The notes: generated from the sequence alone by a model not told the origin. A stretch of DNA of 64,000 bases from Plotosus lineatus (GCA_024760905.1 CM045751.1:15415001-15479000), one strand, 5' to 3'. Counted from the first letter of the stretch, positions 1 through 12,709 are shown. Numbers and translations: made by a program.

Positions 1-738
1 AATATGGCCACCACAGCTGCCATTTTGAATTTGCATTTTGTGTAAACTGGAGAGAGAAAAAGAAAAGAAAAACCTCCCTGATCACCACTTCTTGTGTGCA
101 CCTTGGAAAGGGGTTCACTTTCATAATGTGGCACATGGTCCAAGGGGTATTGCCTGCTTTGTGAAGCTATTTTTACGGAATTATAAAAATACAACACAAC
201 AACTACACTCAGTCATTAAAAACAGAGACCATAATTTGACAATTTTAATTCTGGAAGCCAAAATTGTGTTTTTGTAAGATGGGTTACTTGTTTAGCATGG
301 AGGCTTTTAAAAAAAGTGTAGAGAATAAATTATGCAAATCAAAAATCAATCCAACAAAATGGCAGTAAATACCAAAATACAAGTCACAACCATCAGTATC
401 AGATTTGGCCTTCGTTTCAGTTTATTTATGCAGTGGTTTGCGGTGATGCAGTACAGCGAAACCAGTGCCACAAGTGCTGAAGCCAGTTGGAGCGATACAG
501 TTCAGGAGTGGTCACTCTCTCTTGCTCTGGACATCATGTTGTGGTGGTCAATCAAGACTCTGATAGTGGGTTAGTACAGCCCACACGCCGAGACCACATA
601 AGCTTGGTCTCCACCATACCCATTGTCCAGAGATGATGTTCACGTCATAAACATGTCATTATTACGCGAACTAGACAAATAGTGGAAATTTTTGTGCCTT
701 TATAAAAGCATTTCAAACGACTGAAAGTACTGTATTTA
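1..738. other. Non-coding DNA, nothing recognised
   Basis: I see no gene here. The open frames are short, begin at arbitrary ATGs and resemble no family I know. Base composition is AT-rich like the surrounding intergenic DNA. Confidence 0.5.
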
Positions 739-740
739 TA

Positions 741-2436
741 CAGTAGGCCTTGACTATTCGCGGGTTTGCACTCGCGGTTTGAGTACATGCAGTCTGCCCA
801 GCAACCGGCACGTGATTCAAATTCAGCCAATGGCTGTCCTCCTTTCTGCTGATTGGTTGAGCTAATGCCCCGCCCCCTTTTTTACTCATTTGAGCACAAG
901 TTATCAATGAGCCTCTTTTTTCTGTGTTTTAATTACCACTTAAGCTCTATGATACCACTCAAACACTGTCTCCTCTGGTTAAGCGATAGAAAACGCTGGA
1001 AGTCTCTTCTGAAGAAATAAGACTTTCTCCTTTCTCTGAACTGATGTATTACAATCTTTTTCAATTATTATTCTAGTACAGTACTTAAGTTCATGTTTAT
1101 GCGTGAGATTTTATGTTCTGTAGTATGTTTAACAGTACTCTTCATGTCCTTTTACATTGAAGTTGGAGTAACGTGTCCAAGATGGCGAAGTCATGGAGTT
1201 CTTAAAGTCAAATTGTTTCTTTGTTCGTTTTAATTTGTTTGTTCATGTTTTGCACTATACTCGTCTATGAGCAGCTTCGGGCAACTAAGCATGCAATAAT
1301 CTATCTATTCTATGCTACGGAGCTCCATGCTAGCGGTTAGCTAGCAGTTAGCTAGCGGCTACCGGCTAAGCCCAGAGCTCTGAGAGGCTTGGTAAGCACT
1401 TCCGGTTCAGTCTACCATATGGTGCCTACCATAGCATGTCAGCTCTGCTTAGTTACACACTGCTAAGTTATAACTAAGCACGCTCAACTTGGCTTGTTCG
1501 CCGGGATGCAGCTCCATAGCATACTAGCTCTGCTAGCCGCATCCCGGCTAACAAAGAAGCCGAGACGGGAAGGGGCCGAACGACGACTCCGGCGCTTGGG
1601 ATAGCAGGGGGTGAAGGCCGTGTAGCCGGCTGGTATAATCGCCTTATCGGGTGTACTCTCCTCGAGCCATGTTTCACAGAAACACAGTCCTGTATATCCC
1701 TCTGCACTGCAATCTGAGCACGAAGCTCACCCATCTTTTTTCGAAGGGAATGAACATTTTCAAGTACGTAGTATGGCCGGAAGTGCTAACCAAGCTGTTC
1801 ATGCTGTAGTAGGGTCGACCGATTATAGACGAGCATAATGCAAACCATGAACAAACAAATAAAACAAATTAAAACGAACAAAGAAACAATTTGACTCTGA
1901 GAACTCCATGAGGTTGCCCTCTCGGCAGCGCCATCTTGGACACGTCACTCCAAAACGTCACTCCAAGTTCAATGTAAAAGGACATGAAGCATAAAGTTGA
2001 TCCTTTTGGTATCATTTGTTAAACATGCTACAGAACATAAAACCTCATGCACAAACATTCTAAGAATTAACTGAGGTGCTGTACTGGAATAATAATTGAA
2101 AAAGACTTTAAAACAAGTGCTTTACAACAGTATATGCTGTATAATGTTTATATATTTTATTACTAAATATCACAGTACAAAATTAAAAAGTTTTTCTTAA
2201 TCATGACTACATTTTACTACATTAATACTGTATTAATGAGTAAGACTGTCTGTAGAATGTGTTCAAGAAGCATATTTTAGCGCATGTAATAGATACATAG
2301 TATTTTACTGCCGGCTACTCATTCGCGCATGTGAGGTCATACATGGGGTTTTACTTCTGCGTACAGAGCTCGCGGATTATCTCGATTCGCGGGAGGGCTC
2401 GGAACCGTACCCCCCGCGAATGTCAAGGGCCGACTG
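741..2436. mobile_element. Pogo/Tigger-like element with long inverted arms and an internal insertion
   Basis: The ends are inverted copies: the left begins CAGTAGGCCTTGACTATTCG and the right, read on the minus strand, begins CAGTCGGCCCTTGACATTCG. Both sides are flanked by TA (739-740 and 2437-2438), the target duplication of Tc1/mariner/pogo transposons. Inside, about 1045-1269 is an imperfect inverted copy of about 1823-2110, so the element can fold back on itself. The centre (about 1270-1822) is GC-richer and is described separately. No complete transposase is present, so the element is non-autonomous. The Tigger assignment rests on terminal style and the TA duplication only. Confidence 0.72.
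1470..1740 (-). pseudogene. Possible LINE endonuclease fragment in the centre of the fold-back element
   Basis: On the minus strand one frame reads a stretch resembling the ETWL motif of apurinic-type (APE) endonucleases of non-LTR retrotransposons, followed by a TPD...PAGYTAFTP-like segment. The other frames carry the upstream part, so at least one frameshift is needed. Nearby at 1325-1365 are repeated GCTAGC words. The similarity is short and judged by eye; the segment could be another repeat. Confidence 0.35.
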
Positions 2437-2878
2437 TATATAAATTCTATTTAAATATTAATACATTACAGTATTTACATATGTTTAACTGTATAACGTT
2501 TAATATACACTTCTCGATATTGTATAGACGTGAAAACATATAGAAATGAGACAACATGGTAGAAATGAGAGGGGCATTCCTACTTCGCGGTTTTTCGAAT
2601 ATCACGGCCAGGTCTGGTCTACATTATCTGCGATATTCAAGGGATGACCAAGTTTTGCTAGTATCATTTCAATCATTTCAATATCATTTCTATGCTTGCA
2701 AACGTCAACAAGTTGCCATGGAAATCAAAGACAATCATTCTGACACACCCCAACACTGCTCTGATCAGGCACATAATGGCATTCATTTCAAGTATTAAAA
2801 TAATAATGAACGGCAATGACTATGCAATTACAGTCTAAATCAATTCTTTAAACTATCAAAACGTGTTAAGATTTAAAA

Positions 2879-2911
<33 letters not shown>

Positions 2912-4660
2912 TTGATAATTTGAAAATATTACCAGTCAACTTGACCCTAAACAGACCTCAGTCACACAATGATAAGACCGAGACAAAGACTCTCACAAGC
3001 ATGGAAACCATCACTTATTACATAAAATGACCAGAACTGCACCTGAACATGTACCTCCATACATAAAGCAAAATGCAGTGCAAGATATTGAAACACTCAC
3101 TAAGCACTTTACAGTCGTTGAACAATTCCGGCATTATTCTTCAACTCAAAGTATGCAAATTTACCTCATTGTACTACAATTCGACATCCTGAAAGTCGGC
3201 CCTGCAACGAATCGATGGGCTTTCAAAACATGCAAACGATGAAATGGCCGCATACATACTTCACTTCCGACATGCGGTGTGTTATACCCACGCACTCCCA
3301 AAAATGGGTTTGTATGTCGTTAACAAAAACAGCAGATACGGCATGCAAATTAGGAAAGAAGATATTGTGAATTATCAAAATAAATGTTATAGCAACAAAA
3401 ATGGAGTTATATGTATTAATATTAACAATTAGTTAACATTCCAGTTAAAGGTTTAAGTTGGGGCGAGTGTTGTTTGACATTTATGCTAATTGATGGAACT
3501 TTGCATGTTGATGTATTACAAGTATTGCAGCAGTTTTGTGAGAACAGTGATGATTTCTATTAAAATTTAATGTTTCAAAAGAATGTGTTGTCAATAATTT
3601 AATCTATTAATATTTGAAAATTCAACAATACATAAGATATTAGACATGCCTCTACTGAACTTAAAAGCACAAATCTAACTGATTCAATAAACAGGTTTGT
3701 TTAATAATTTACTTGTACTTCAGGAAACCATTTTGCGAAACCTGTGGATAAGGCAACTCATTTTCATCTGAACCAAATTGGGTTCGCAGAGTCAGGAACC
3801 CATGAACCATAAACTGGTCCCCCAAATTTTTTGAAATGTTCAGGCCTACATTAATTCAGATTAATTCAGGGAAAAAAGGAAATGAATAAAAGAATAGGGG
3901 AAGTCAGGGGGAAAAAATATGCCAACATAAAGTGACGCTTCTTCGCTGGCCTGTCTGATACTACAAATGCCTAAGTCAAAGCACAGGTAAGATGGCTGCT
4001 TAGTACTTCATCGGACACTCGAAGAACGTATAACGGACAGACAGTCAGGTAGCAGGTACTTCACCGATGTTCGCACTTACTTGGACACAGCGCAGGCACA
4101 AAATTGCACGCTTATCAAGATTGGACAACTGCGCGCACACACACACACACACAAAAAAAAAAAAAAGACCTAACCCAGAATTTTACTCCTGCAGTCTGTG
4201 TCCAGACAAGCTTTTCACAGCCTGCTGTCAGACAAAACCTGCTCTCTTTCAACACTCATAGCACCTAATTACGCTGCTACAGCCAGAGATGAGACACTAC
4301 TGTGATTACTTGGTGAGGAAGGACATTTTTAGCATCACACTGCCTCTCAGCAAAAAAGCAGCCGAAAAAAAGCATCAATAAATGGATACTGCAAAAGAAA
4401 ACCTACTGAAACAGATCAGCAGTTTTTTCTGACTTCACCCTTCACCCACACTAACAGATGTCTTCACCTCGTGTGAAAACAAGTAATGAACTCTGTCAGA
4501 AGTTTGAGAGCAATCACACATTAGAAGAGGAGACAGAGAGAAGTGTTCAATAAACAAGTCAAACAATGGTAGAATTCCAGCATTCCCATGAAGCTCAGGT
4601 TATCCGGGAAATGCTCTTCAATGATTATCTAATCATGAATATTCAAGTAAATTATTAAGC
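2437..4660. other. Intergenic DNA with a probable Tigger end
   Basis: A GC-rich patch at about 2580-2655 (CGCGG, GCGATATTC, GGGATGACC words) resembles the end of a Tigger-type element, but I cannot find its partner. A poly-A run with AAAG interruptions lies at 2875-2909 and a short CA run at 4137-4152. The rest is AT-rich sequence with only short spurious open frames. Confidence 0.4.
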
Positions 4661-4709
4661 TCATAAGAACTGACAAATTTGCTCATAAATTTTATTTATT
4701 TCATAGAGA

Positions 4710-4726
4710 CACACACACATATATAT

Positions 4727-4771
<45 letters not shown>

Positions 4772-4776
4772 TACAT

Positions 4777-4854
<78 letters not shown>

Positions 4855-4865
4855 GATATATACAT

Positions 4866-4914
<49 letters not shown>

Positions 4915-4962
4915 CACACACACACTATATATATTATAAATATAAAATATTATACACACACA
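4710..4962. repeat. Compound AC/AT microsatellite
   Basis: Alternating (CA)n and (TA)n blocks run for about 250 bp. The open frames read through it are low-complexity artefacts. It continues after the Tigger element that ends at 5718, where (TGTA)n and (TA)n resume, so that element appears to have inserted into the microsatellite. Confidence 0.95.
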
Positions 4963-5718
4963 CACGGAGTCCTCGGTTTATGCCGGTCCTGACTTGCGCC
5001 GTTCCGTGGTTACGAACACGCCCCCATAAAAATATAAAAAATAATATTACGCATCATTACGTCTTACGCGGTTACGTAAACAAACGCAAACAAGTTTCGG
5101 GTGTGCGAGGAGGAAGAATACGCTGTGTTGTGGTTGTGGGCCAAGGAAGACTGTGGCGCTTCCCTTCGCTCAGTCTCGGTACTGTAATATTACGCGTCAA
5201 TACGTCTTACGCGGTTACGTAAAAAAACGCGAACTAGTTTCGGGAGCGAGATGCAGCAAGCGTGGGCAACTTTTGAGGCTCAGGATCCCAACTTGGAAAG
5301 GTTCACTATGGTTTCCAGAGGCATCATGGATTTGATGCAATACTACAAGGAGATCTTGGATGAGAAGAGGTTGCTCTCTGTCCAGTCTAACGTGGAGCAG
5401 TATTTTCAGAAGGTAGAGAGGCCTGTAACAGATCCTGTACCCTCTACCTCAGCTGCATCTACTACTCCAGGCTCACCTGCCCCAGCTTCTCCAGTACAAT
5501 AAGCCCGTCTCTCCATCCCTTACTGTATTTCATTCTTGTGGTAAGGAATTGTTTTCTCTTTTTTTAATACTTTTTGTGTCATTAACTTTTACATTTTATT
5601 ACAGCACTGTACATACAGTACTTTTCAGTATATTTTATGTTGTGTTCCGACTTACACTGAAAATCGGTCTACATTGCATCTTAAAAATGGAGCAGCGTCG
5701 TAAACCGAGGACTCCATG
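4963..5718 (+). mobile_element. Deleted Tigger (pogo) transposon carrying a transposase C-terminus
   Basis: Inverted ends match: left CACGGAGTCCTCGGTTTA, right (minus strand) CATGGAGTCCTCGGTTTA. It sits inside a microsatellite, so the TA target duplication is ambiguous. Near the left end a segment is directly repeated at about 5047-5105 and 5186-5250, sharing TACGTCTTACGCGGTTACGT. The 3' half holds an open frame resembling a Tigger transposase tail. The element is about 756 bp, far shorter than an autonomous Tigger, so most of the transposase is gone. Confidence 0.78.
5251..5502 (+). pseudogene. Tigger transposase C-terminal remnant (83 codons)
   Basis: The uninterrupted frame contains a YYKEILDEKR segment, then SVQS..VEQYFQKVERP and a Ser/Thr/Pro-rich tail with PSTSAAS. 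This is how many Tigger/pogo transposases end, with a low-complexity S/T/P tail after the catalytic domain. The CENP-B-type DNA-binding region and the DDE catalytic core are missing, so it cannot transpose anything. The stop is followed closely by the element's own end. Confidence 0.6.
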
Positions 5719-7460
5719 TGTGTATGTATGTGTATGTATATATATATATATGCACACACCTTTCTGGTGCAAATAGTAAATCACTGACTCAAACACACTG
5801 CTTCAATTGTGACAAAAAAAATTGCACATTTTCTTTCAAGTCTTTTGGACCTCCCCAAAACACCATTGCTCATGCGACATTTGAGGCAAAGTGATATCAG
5901 CACTCTTCTGCATACCTGAGATGAAATATGGATATCATTGGTGACCAACTGACAAAATAAAACTGCAAGTCACTCCTACATAGAGCACAAACCTTGATCT
6001 CCGACCAACAGTCTTCTGTCCGGTCACAACTAAGCGCAAAACATCACTGTTCCAGTCTGTTTGGATGCTGGAAATGAGTCAATAATAAATAGGCAGAGAA
6101 AGTAACTTTCCAATTCCTTTGGTAAATTTCATTGTGTGGATCCAACTGAACACCAGTGATGCTGCAAATCCGCTTTTCCTGTGTGCTTTTTAATGTGCAT
6201 TTCTCCAAGCTTCTACAGCATAATAAACATTCAACTCAAATTGTACGATTAGCAAAATCAGGGTACAGGCTACCACATGGTCTGTATGCTTTCAAAATTT
6301 ATTGACAGTGAAGAGCTATTCTTACTCAAATACTGGGTTTTTCCTTCTAGTTCTTGTTTAACAGCCCACTCAAAATAAATCAGCTTAACCCAAAGAAATC
6401 ATAGAAATGACAATCTGCACTCAGACTTGGTCACCCAAAAGCTCCATGCTTCGTGCTCTGGGAGGGAGACTGAGGTGGGCAGAGATACCGCTGAATTTGG
6501 GGGTCCACAAGGAGGGGCCAGCTGACCAGAAAGCCCACTACACTGTAACATGCATCACTGCAAGAAAATTAAAAATTCAGTGAAAACATTGCATTTACAA
6601 CCTCAGCCCCAACAGAGAACTTAAATAATTGTAAAAAGACATTGCTGCATGTTTAACAGCCTCACACTATCTACAGTCACTAATAATGCTCGTCATCAGC
6701 ATTCCCATGAGGCTAAATTGGTGCGACAGTGGCACAAATTATTTTATATTGGGCACAAGAATTATTGGTGCTGCACCAGTAATTTTTCCCCATCTTTGTT
6801 TTGTTTTAAGTTCCCCAATCTACAACTTGTTCAGCGTCTATCGGAAATACACCAATTCACGAATGAGACATTTTGGGGCAGACTGATTCCCATACCTCTG
6901 AGGTCCCACTATGTTATATGCACAATGAATGTATTCTATAAACGGATACAACCGTTCATGAGAACACCAGTCTAAGAAGGCACCAGCACCGAAAAAAATG
7001 AAGTCATCATAAATGGATGGTTTTATTTGCTGGGTTGACCATTCCAAAATCACCAGTCCAAATTTCATGCAATTATCTCGAACAGTGATTTAATGGAGAT
7101 AGAGCCTGTCCTGTGAAACACCCCCCCCCCCCCCCCCCCCCAGCTCCGGCATCATTTGGAAGACTTTGAGGGAGACAACTGAACAAGAATTATTACTGTC
7201 TACAAAGACTGAATGCCATTTCTGAGTCAAATCGAAAACCTAGTTCTGCATTGTGAAGTTTCAGGCTTCTCATGTAATAGATTTTGTAGCAAAAGCCATT
7301 TTAAAATGCATTTTTCATTTTTTATTTATGGTAGCACCAAATTGGCAAATCTGGCATACTTAGACTATTCTTATTTTCAAAATTAGACACCTACAAATCC
7401 CAATTATGCTATTTTCTAAGATAATGGGATAGAGTAAACCACAGTCATTTTTATGGAGGC
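5719..7460. other. Intergenic DNA, no gene recognised
   Basis: AT-rich sequence with a poly-C run at 7120-7141. A GC-richer patch at 6420-6560 has a plausible minus-strand acceptor at its high-coordinate side, but its frames soon meet stops and match nothing I know, so I do not call an exon. Confidence 0.4.
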
Positions 7461-7569
7461 CAGTTCTTCTCACTTTTGAAATTGTCCCTCAAAAATGCCT
7501 CAAACTGCAATTTACGCCACGGAAAAATGACCAAAATGGCCAATATTTCAAATTTCACCATCCAAGTCA

Positions 7570-7885
7570 CTACCTTGATACTTTTGTTTCCAAGTCTAAA
7601 GTACTTGCTTAATCCATTGGAAGCATCGGTTTTTGGCCATCTACCAAGGTTTGGGGTTTAAAGGGAAATCAGACAAGTGAAATTTGACAAAAACGCTGAA
7701 AATAGTCAAATTTTGAAAATCCATTGAACTCCAACCAACATCTTGAAACTTTTGTTTTTAAACTTTTTGTTGTTGTTCAGGTGAAATGACGTGCTTAATC
7801 CATTGGAATTATCAGTTTTGGGCTATCTACCATGGTTTTAGCTGTGAAGGAGGTCAAACATGTTAAATGTCAAAATGTTGGAAAA
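7570..7885 (+). repeat. Diverged direct tandem duplication, period about 187 bp
   Basis: Two consecutive segments share ordered blocks: an ACTTTTGTTT block, GCTTAATCCATTGGAA (7608 and 7795), GGCCATCTACCA against GGCTATCTACCA, and a GACAAGTGAAATTTGACAAAAA-like ending. The copies differ by many substitutions, so the duplication is old. No coding potential is evident. Confidence 0.65.
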
Positions 7886-8465
7886 TCCATACATAATCAT
7901 TTTGGAAAATCCAGAGTACTGTAATAAATGTAGTCTTTTTCTGTGTATTGTTCTCTTCATTCACTGGAAAAAGAAACAGATCATATGAATAAACAATCTT
8001 ATTATTGATGATCATGATCATTCGACCTTGAGTGACTGGGGCAGTGGCCTCGAGCACACAGGTTAAGATTTCGCCATCAAAACCCAAAGATTAAATAAAA
8101 ATCTGCTCAAAGTCAGAAGTGTCAATTCGGTTCATGTTTCACCAGTGAGCCGAGTGACTCGATCAATTCAGAGTCAAAGTATATATTTATCGTACAATTT
8201 CAACAAAACAGCAACACTGGAAAATTCTATACACAATAAAGGTTATATTTCGATCATAGAAATATATATTACTCACCCAGATATGGAATAAATAGATCAG
8301 AAATGACACTTTCCTGTTCAGACGTGTCCATCTTGGTGTGTGATGGTCAATACCAATTTTTTTTTTTTCAGAGCAAATTGCCTGGTGCATTGCGCTAGTT
8401 TATTCTTGAGCTTCAATTTTAATTTCATCTTAAACTAGAGAAAAGTCTCGAAGTATTGATACCTA

Positions 8466-8590
8466 CTTTATCAGGGATATATTCTCCTGGTTTTTAAAGA
8501 ACCGGCAATCTTCTTGGGGATATTTTAAAATGTGAAGTTTTAAAAAAAAAAAAAAAAAAAAAAGGCAAAATATATCCCTGACAAACCGGG
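8466..8590. repeat. Small inverted-repeat element with internal poly-A
   Basis: TTTATCAGGGATATATTCTC at about 8469 is inverted as ATATATCCCTGACAAA near 8570-8586, with a poly-A run of about 22 between the arms. It could be a very short MITE or a chance hairpin around a poly-A tract. Confidence 0.45.
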
Positions 8591-9501
8591 TATGGCTAGA
8601 AAGCTGGAGATTCACTGCTGAATACGGTAATGGTTTAGACCATTACTCGCAATGCGCGAGCCAATTTCGTGGACAACTTCTTGCAACCGGGGCGCAGTAC
8701 ATTTGAGATGTCATCAAAACAAAGGCGCTCTAATCAAGGTTGGTACAAAAAAAAAAAATCAACACAAACAGTCTAAAATTGAAATGTTCTTTTTCTACGA
8801 ACATGACTGAATTTGGTACCATTGGATCAGAAATGAAATGAACTTTTAACAAAAGTAAATTTATTCATCATTATTTGGTTGAAAGGGGTGCATTTGCAGG
8901 TTGAAGTTTGACTATTTTCAGCCGTCAGGCTTAGCTGTGTCACAATTCCTGAATGCATCATGTGCCAGTGCCAGTACCTAGTCTCAGTAACAACCCTGAC
9001 TATATCCGGGTGATTCTGATTTGGAAGACAATTTTTATTCCTGATTTCGAGTTGATATTAAGACTTATGTATGTGCACGCATGCATTCGCGGACAGAGTC
9101 CAATAATTCATAAGTTACTTATGAACTCTGAATAAACGTTAAAACCACTAAAATTATGTCAAGTACATGCACAAATTCTTCTTGTTCTTAAATCTTTTTA
9201 AATCAACTCTTGTCTCCAGATTTCATATTGCATTTTTTTTTTTAAGATTTGATGAGGGAGACCCCCAGACCTCCTCCTGCAGGAGGAGAATACCCCCTCC
9301 CCATCCCGTGCTTTTTACACATTGGGCTTGATGGCCAAGTGCCTTGACTGCCTACAGCATCTGAGTCATCTGAACACAATATTGGATCAAGTTCAATTGT
9401 CCTTAATGGGAACACTGCTTATCAGACATTATGGACATTCAGATATAAAAGCTCATATCTCACCAGCCTATTCACTGGTTTTAATCAACTATGCTTTATT
9501 T
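8591..9501. other. Intergenic DNA, no gene recognised
   Basis: No open frame with family resemblance and no terminal repeats are seen. Short poly-A and poly-T tracts occur at about 8748 and 9232. Confidence 0.4.
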
Positions 9502-10762
9502 CAAGGGTGCTCAATCCTGCTCCTGGAGATCTACCTTTCAGAAGGCATTCGCTAGGGATGTCATTGACAATCGGAATATCGCCGATATAATTATGTCGAT
9601 CGATAATCGATACCTATAAAAGGGATATCGCTACTTCTAACGTTGTAGCTTCCTGTGTTCATGACAGTGTCTGGAGTAAATACCATTTTCAATGACACCC
9701 CAAGTAAATGGTACGTCTCGCCTCTCTGTATGGTAAATGGTACATCCCTGCTTCTAGTGTGCCGTCAGAGCACATCTCAACAGCACGGAACATTTTGAAG
9801 AAGAGACACTTATCACCGGATAATGCAGATATGTGCATTTTCTGAATCTATACACCTATTTTTGATTCCACATCACTGTGACACGCAGTGGAGAGCCAAT
9901 CCTTTCTGTCCTCCACTGTGTGGGCGGGTCCCATAGCTTCAAACCCCAATTTTATTGGATTATAACAACAGCCACAGACTGCGCGTGTTGTTTGAGTAAC
10001 GAGATAAATTTCCCTCGTTTTGACCAGCTCATTTCCACGAAGCAAAGCACAGCTGGCAAGCAAACACAAAAGGACAGATATGGAAAAACTTCAACCCGCA
10101 GAACAGCTGATTGCCAAAACTTGGGACGCAACACTGCAGCGCGAGTCCAATAAAATTAGAGTTTCAAGGTATCGGACCCGCCCACACAGAAAGGATTTGC
10201 TCTCAGCTTCTCGCCACAGTAACGTGGCATTGAAAGTAGATGAATAGATTTGCTCTGAGCAGTTAGAAATTGAAGCTGCATCATCTCCTGCTTGGCATTT
10301 TAAGATGCTGGCGCTGCCAGCAGCACAAACAACTGTCGTACGCAACACTCGCACTGCACTGCCATGAATCATGCGTCACCACTTTTGCGGTCGTAAAGTC
10401 GATCAGACGAAACTCGCATAGGTCGTAAGTCGACGACTCACTGTATTCAATGCATTATACAAACTACTGTAATACATCTTAGTCTGTTCTATTTAATGCA
10501 TTTATTGAACAGTACAGCAATATTCCAATGCAGCGATACATCAGAATTTTTTTTTTTAATCAATATATCGATACCAATAATAGGTTTTCAATGACACCCT
10601 CAGCATTCGCTCCAACCCTAATCATGCCCACCTAACCATCCAATCATTTCATCAAGGGACTTTGAAAATGTCTTCAGACCTGACTGGATCTTACATGTCA
10701 CATGGGCCCCATTAGGGTTGGAGATAAAGGTAGATCTCCAGGAGCAGGACTGAGCATCCCTG
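9502..10762. mobile_element. hAT-type MITE, split by a second hAT insertion
   Basis: The left end CAAGGGTGCTCAATCCTGCT and the right end (minus strand, CAGGGATGCTCAGTCCTGCT) are inverted copies that continue as CCTGGAGATCTACC. The flanking 8-mers are CTTTATTT (9494-9501) and CTTTATAT (10763-10770), 7 of 8 identical, as expected for a hAT target duplication. Without the nested insertion the element is about 203 bp and cannot code for a transposase. Confidence 0.82.
9553..10602. mobile_element. Nested hAT-type element, about 1.05 kb
   Basis: It interrupts the surrounding hAT MITE. The target duplication is a perfect 8-mer, GCATTCGC, at 9545-9552 and 10603-10610. Ends are TAGGGATGTCATTGA and, on the minus strand, TGAGGGTGTCATTGA. 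Internally there are further inverted blocks (GGGCGGGTCC near 9925 against GGACCCGCCC near 10174) and a GGTCGTAAGTCGACGAC segment near 10422. The open frames inside are short and I recognise no transposase, so it is probably non-autonomous. Confidence 0.8.
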
Positions 10763-10770
10763 CTTTATAT

Positions 10771-12077
10771 CAATCCTCCAGGAATACTGATTGTCCTGTG
10801 ACAGAAACAGGAAATTATAGCTTTCTTTATACTTTTTACAGAACAAAAAACTTGTTGTAATCATGTAACGTGAAATTTTGGATTGAGGCCATTAGTTAAA
10901 TTTGTCAAACATAATTGGTAAAATTAACAACAACAAAAAGAGTGCTTGATTAACTAATACATAAAACTCGTATTAAAAGTTGCTTTCAGGCATTGATAAA
11001 AGCTTTTTGCAAAAATTGTACAAATCCTTCAAAACATAAAATGAATGAAAACTGCAAAAACGAAAATTTGCAAGCCGAAGTAAGAAATTGCAAACCCCTT
11101 TGGTACGTACAGGTAATCTCGGTCATGTTAGGAAAACTATCCACAAAACAACTGGCTGCACTAAAGTTGTAGTCCGCCTCCTGATGACAACCTCAAAAGT
11201 TCCATGAGGACTCGTAGTTATAAATTTCTGCTTCAGCGTCAAGTTTCATGGAATGGTCAGCATACAGGTCCTGTACAAGACACAGCTTCGACACCCTGTC
11301 ATGTTTATCATGGCCCTACAACGTGAACACTTTAAGAGAAACATGGATAAAAAGTTATATTTGTGGTGAACTATTAATATTATACTGCAATGCCACCAAT
11401 ATTATTACTGACCAATTCAGAAAATTTCTGGACCCAGAGTTAAACAAAGAGCCTGTCATGCACGAATATGGTTTCAAGAATGGAAACCCTAGTTTTTCAG
11501 AGTTTCAGTGTAGGTAAAAAGCACCCTCTCAACCTATCCCTTTGGAGATGAGATTTCAGATTTTGCACTGAACAAATTTCAATCAGTCTCACATTCATAT
11601 GTCCCAAAATTACATGCTTTACAAAAACCTTTGTGCAGTTGGACACCATGAAACTGAAAATTTGAGCATACTAAAGCCTACCCATTTTAATGTACACAAA
11701 TTAGGCCATAAAACCTGTACATCATTTTGAGGAATGGTTTTGACTTTCTAATGGCGTAATTTAATTCTTGCTTTCTTTCGAATTTATCGTTCCAGTAGCA
11801 AAGCCATACACATGAAAGGCATCATCGTTTAAAGTCACCTCCATTACATAGTTATTGCTTTGTGTCAATTTTTAATAGCACTTACAAATTTTTATTATTT
11901 GTAATTTGAACATCTTGAAGCTGTCTGTTTTAATTCAACATGACAAGCACCTGGGAGTCTGGAGCAATCATGGCCATGTTAGCAGAGGCACAACTGACCA
12001 AGTAATGCTTTTAATTTTTCGATTTAATATATGCTACAATATTACATTGATAAATAAGGCCAGATGATCATTTCCTG
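10771..12077. other. Intergenic DNA, no gene recognised
   Basis: AT-rich sequence without recognisable coding exons, terminal repeats or SINE promoter boxes. Confidence 0.4.
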
Positions 12078-12193
12078 GTGAAGGGGGACATGAAGGCAGT
12101 TGGTGTAAAATAAGATGCAGAGGATAGGGTGAGATGCTGGCAGATGATTCGCTGTGGCGACCCCTGAAGGGAACAGCCGAAAGGAAAAGAAGA
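12078..12193 (+). mobile_element. 3' end fragment of an RTE-like LINE
   Basis: It shares GGACATGAAGGC(A/C)GTTGG, GATGCAGAGGATAGG and CTGTGGCGACCCCTGAAG blocks with copies at 21758-21903 and, inverted, 49120-49440. Conceptual reading gives DMKAVGV...DAEDRV and IRCGDP, the C-terminus typical of RTE-like LINE polyproteins in fish genomes. It is 5' truncated, as is usual for LINE copies. Confidence 0.75.
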
Positions 12194-12709
12194 TTATTTC
12201 CTGTCTCAGATAAAAATATATGAAAGAATTAAATATCGCCTTGAAAGTAAAATTAAGTCCTTGTTACAAGACTTAAATTAGAATGTTTATATTTAAGAAG
12301 CAGTAAAGATTAGAAGAAATCTCTTTCCAATACTGCTGCTAGGCTATGTACCGTCAGAGGGTTATTTTAGGTCATAGTTCATTAAAATCAGTTCATAAGT
12401 TAGGGAGATGGGCTTTTACACGTGATTGACCACATTTGCAAGAAAAAAATTGTCAATAACTATAACAGCTATTCAACACTAAAAAAATAAAAGTGGTGAA
12501 AGCATAATGAGCAACACTGCGATGGGGTAAAATGGTCCTGTGCTGATCATGAGCACTTTACAGGTTGAATTCATGATGACAGTGAAATACGGACAAGTAC
12601 AGGTATAACATCAAGAACCTCTTGTCTTAAAACGCTGAAGAAATAAAACTTCTTTGGGAGAAGCTCCTGTCACAATGTATCCCCTTCACAAAGGGGATAC
12701 AGATGCTCC

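Noticed and set aside
4661..4939. Open frames on both strands of 74-86 codons
   Set aside because: They are translations of the CA/TA microsatellite ([10 protein letters not shown]) with no protein-coding meaning.
6420..6560. Possible minus-strand exon with acceptor-like TTACAG
   Set aside because: Its frames soon meet stops, no donor pairs well, and no protein family is recognised.
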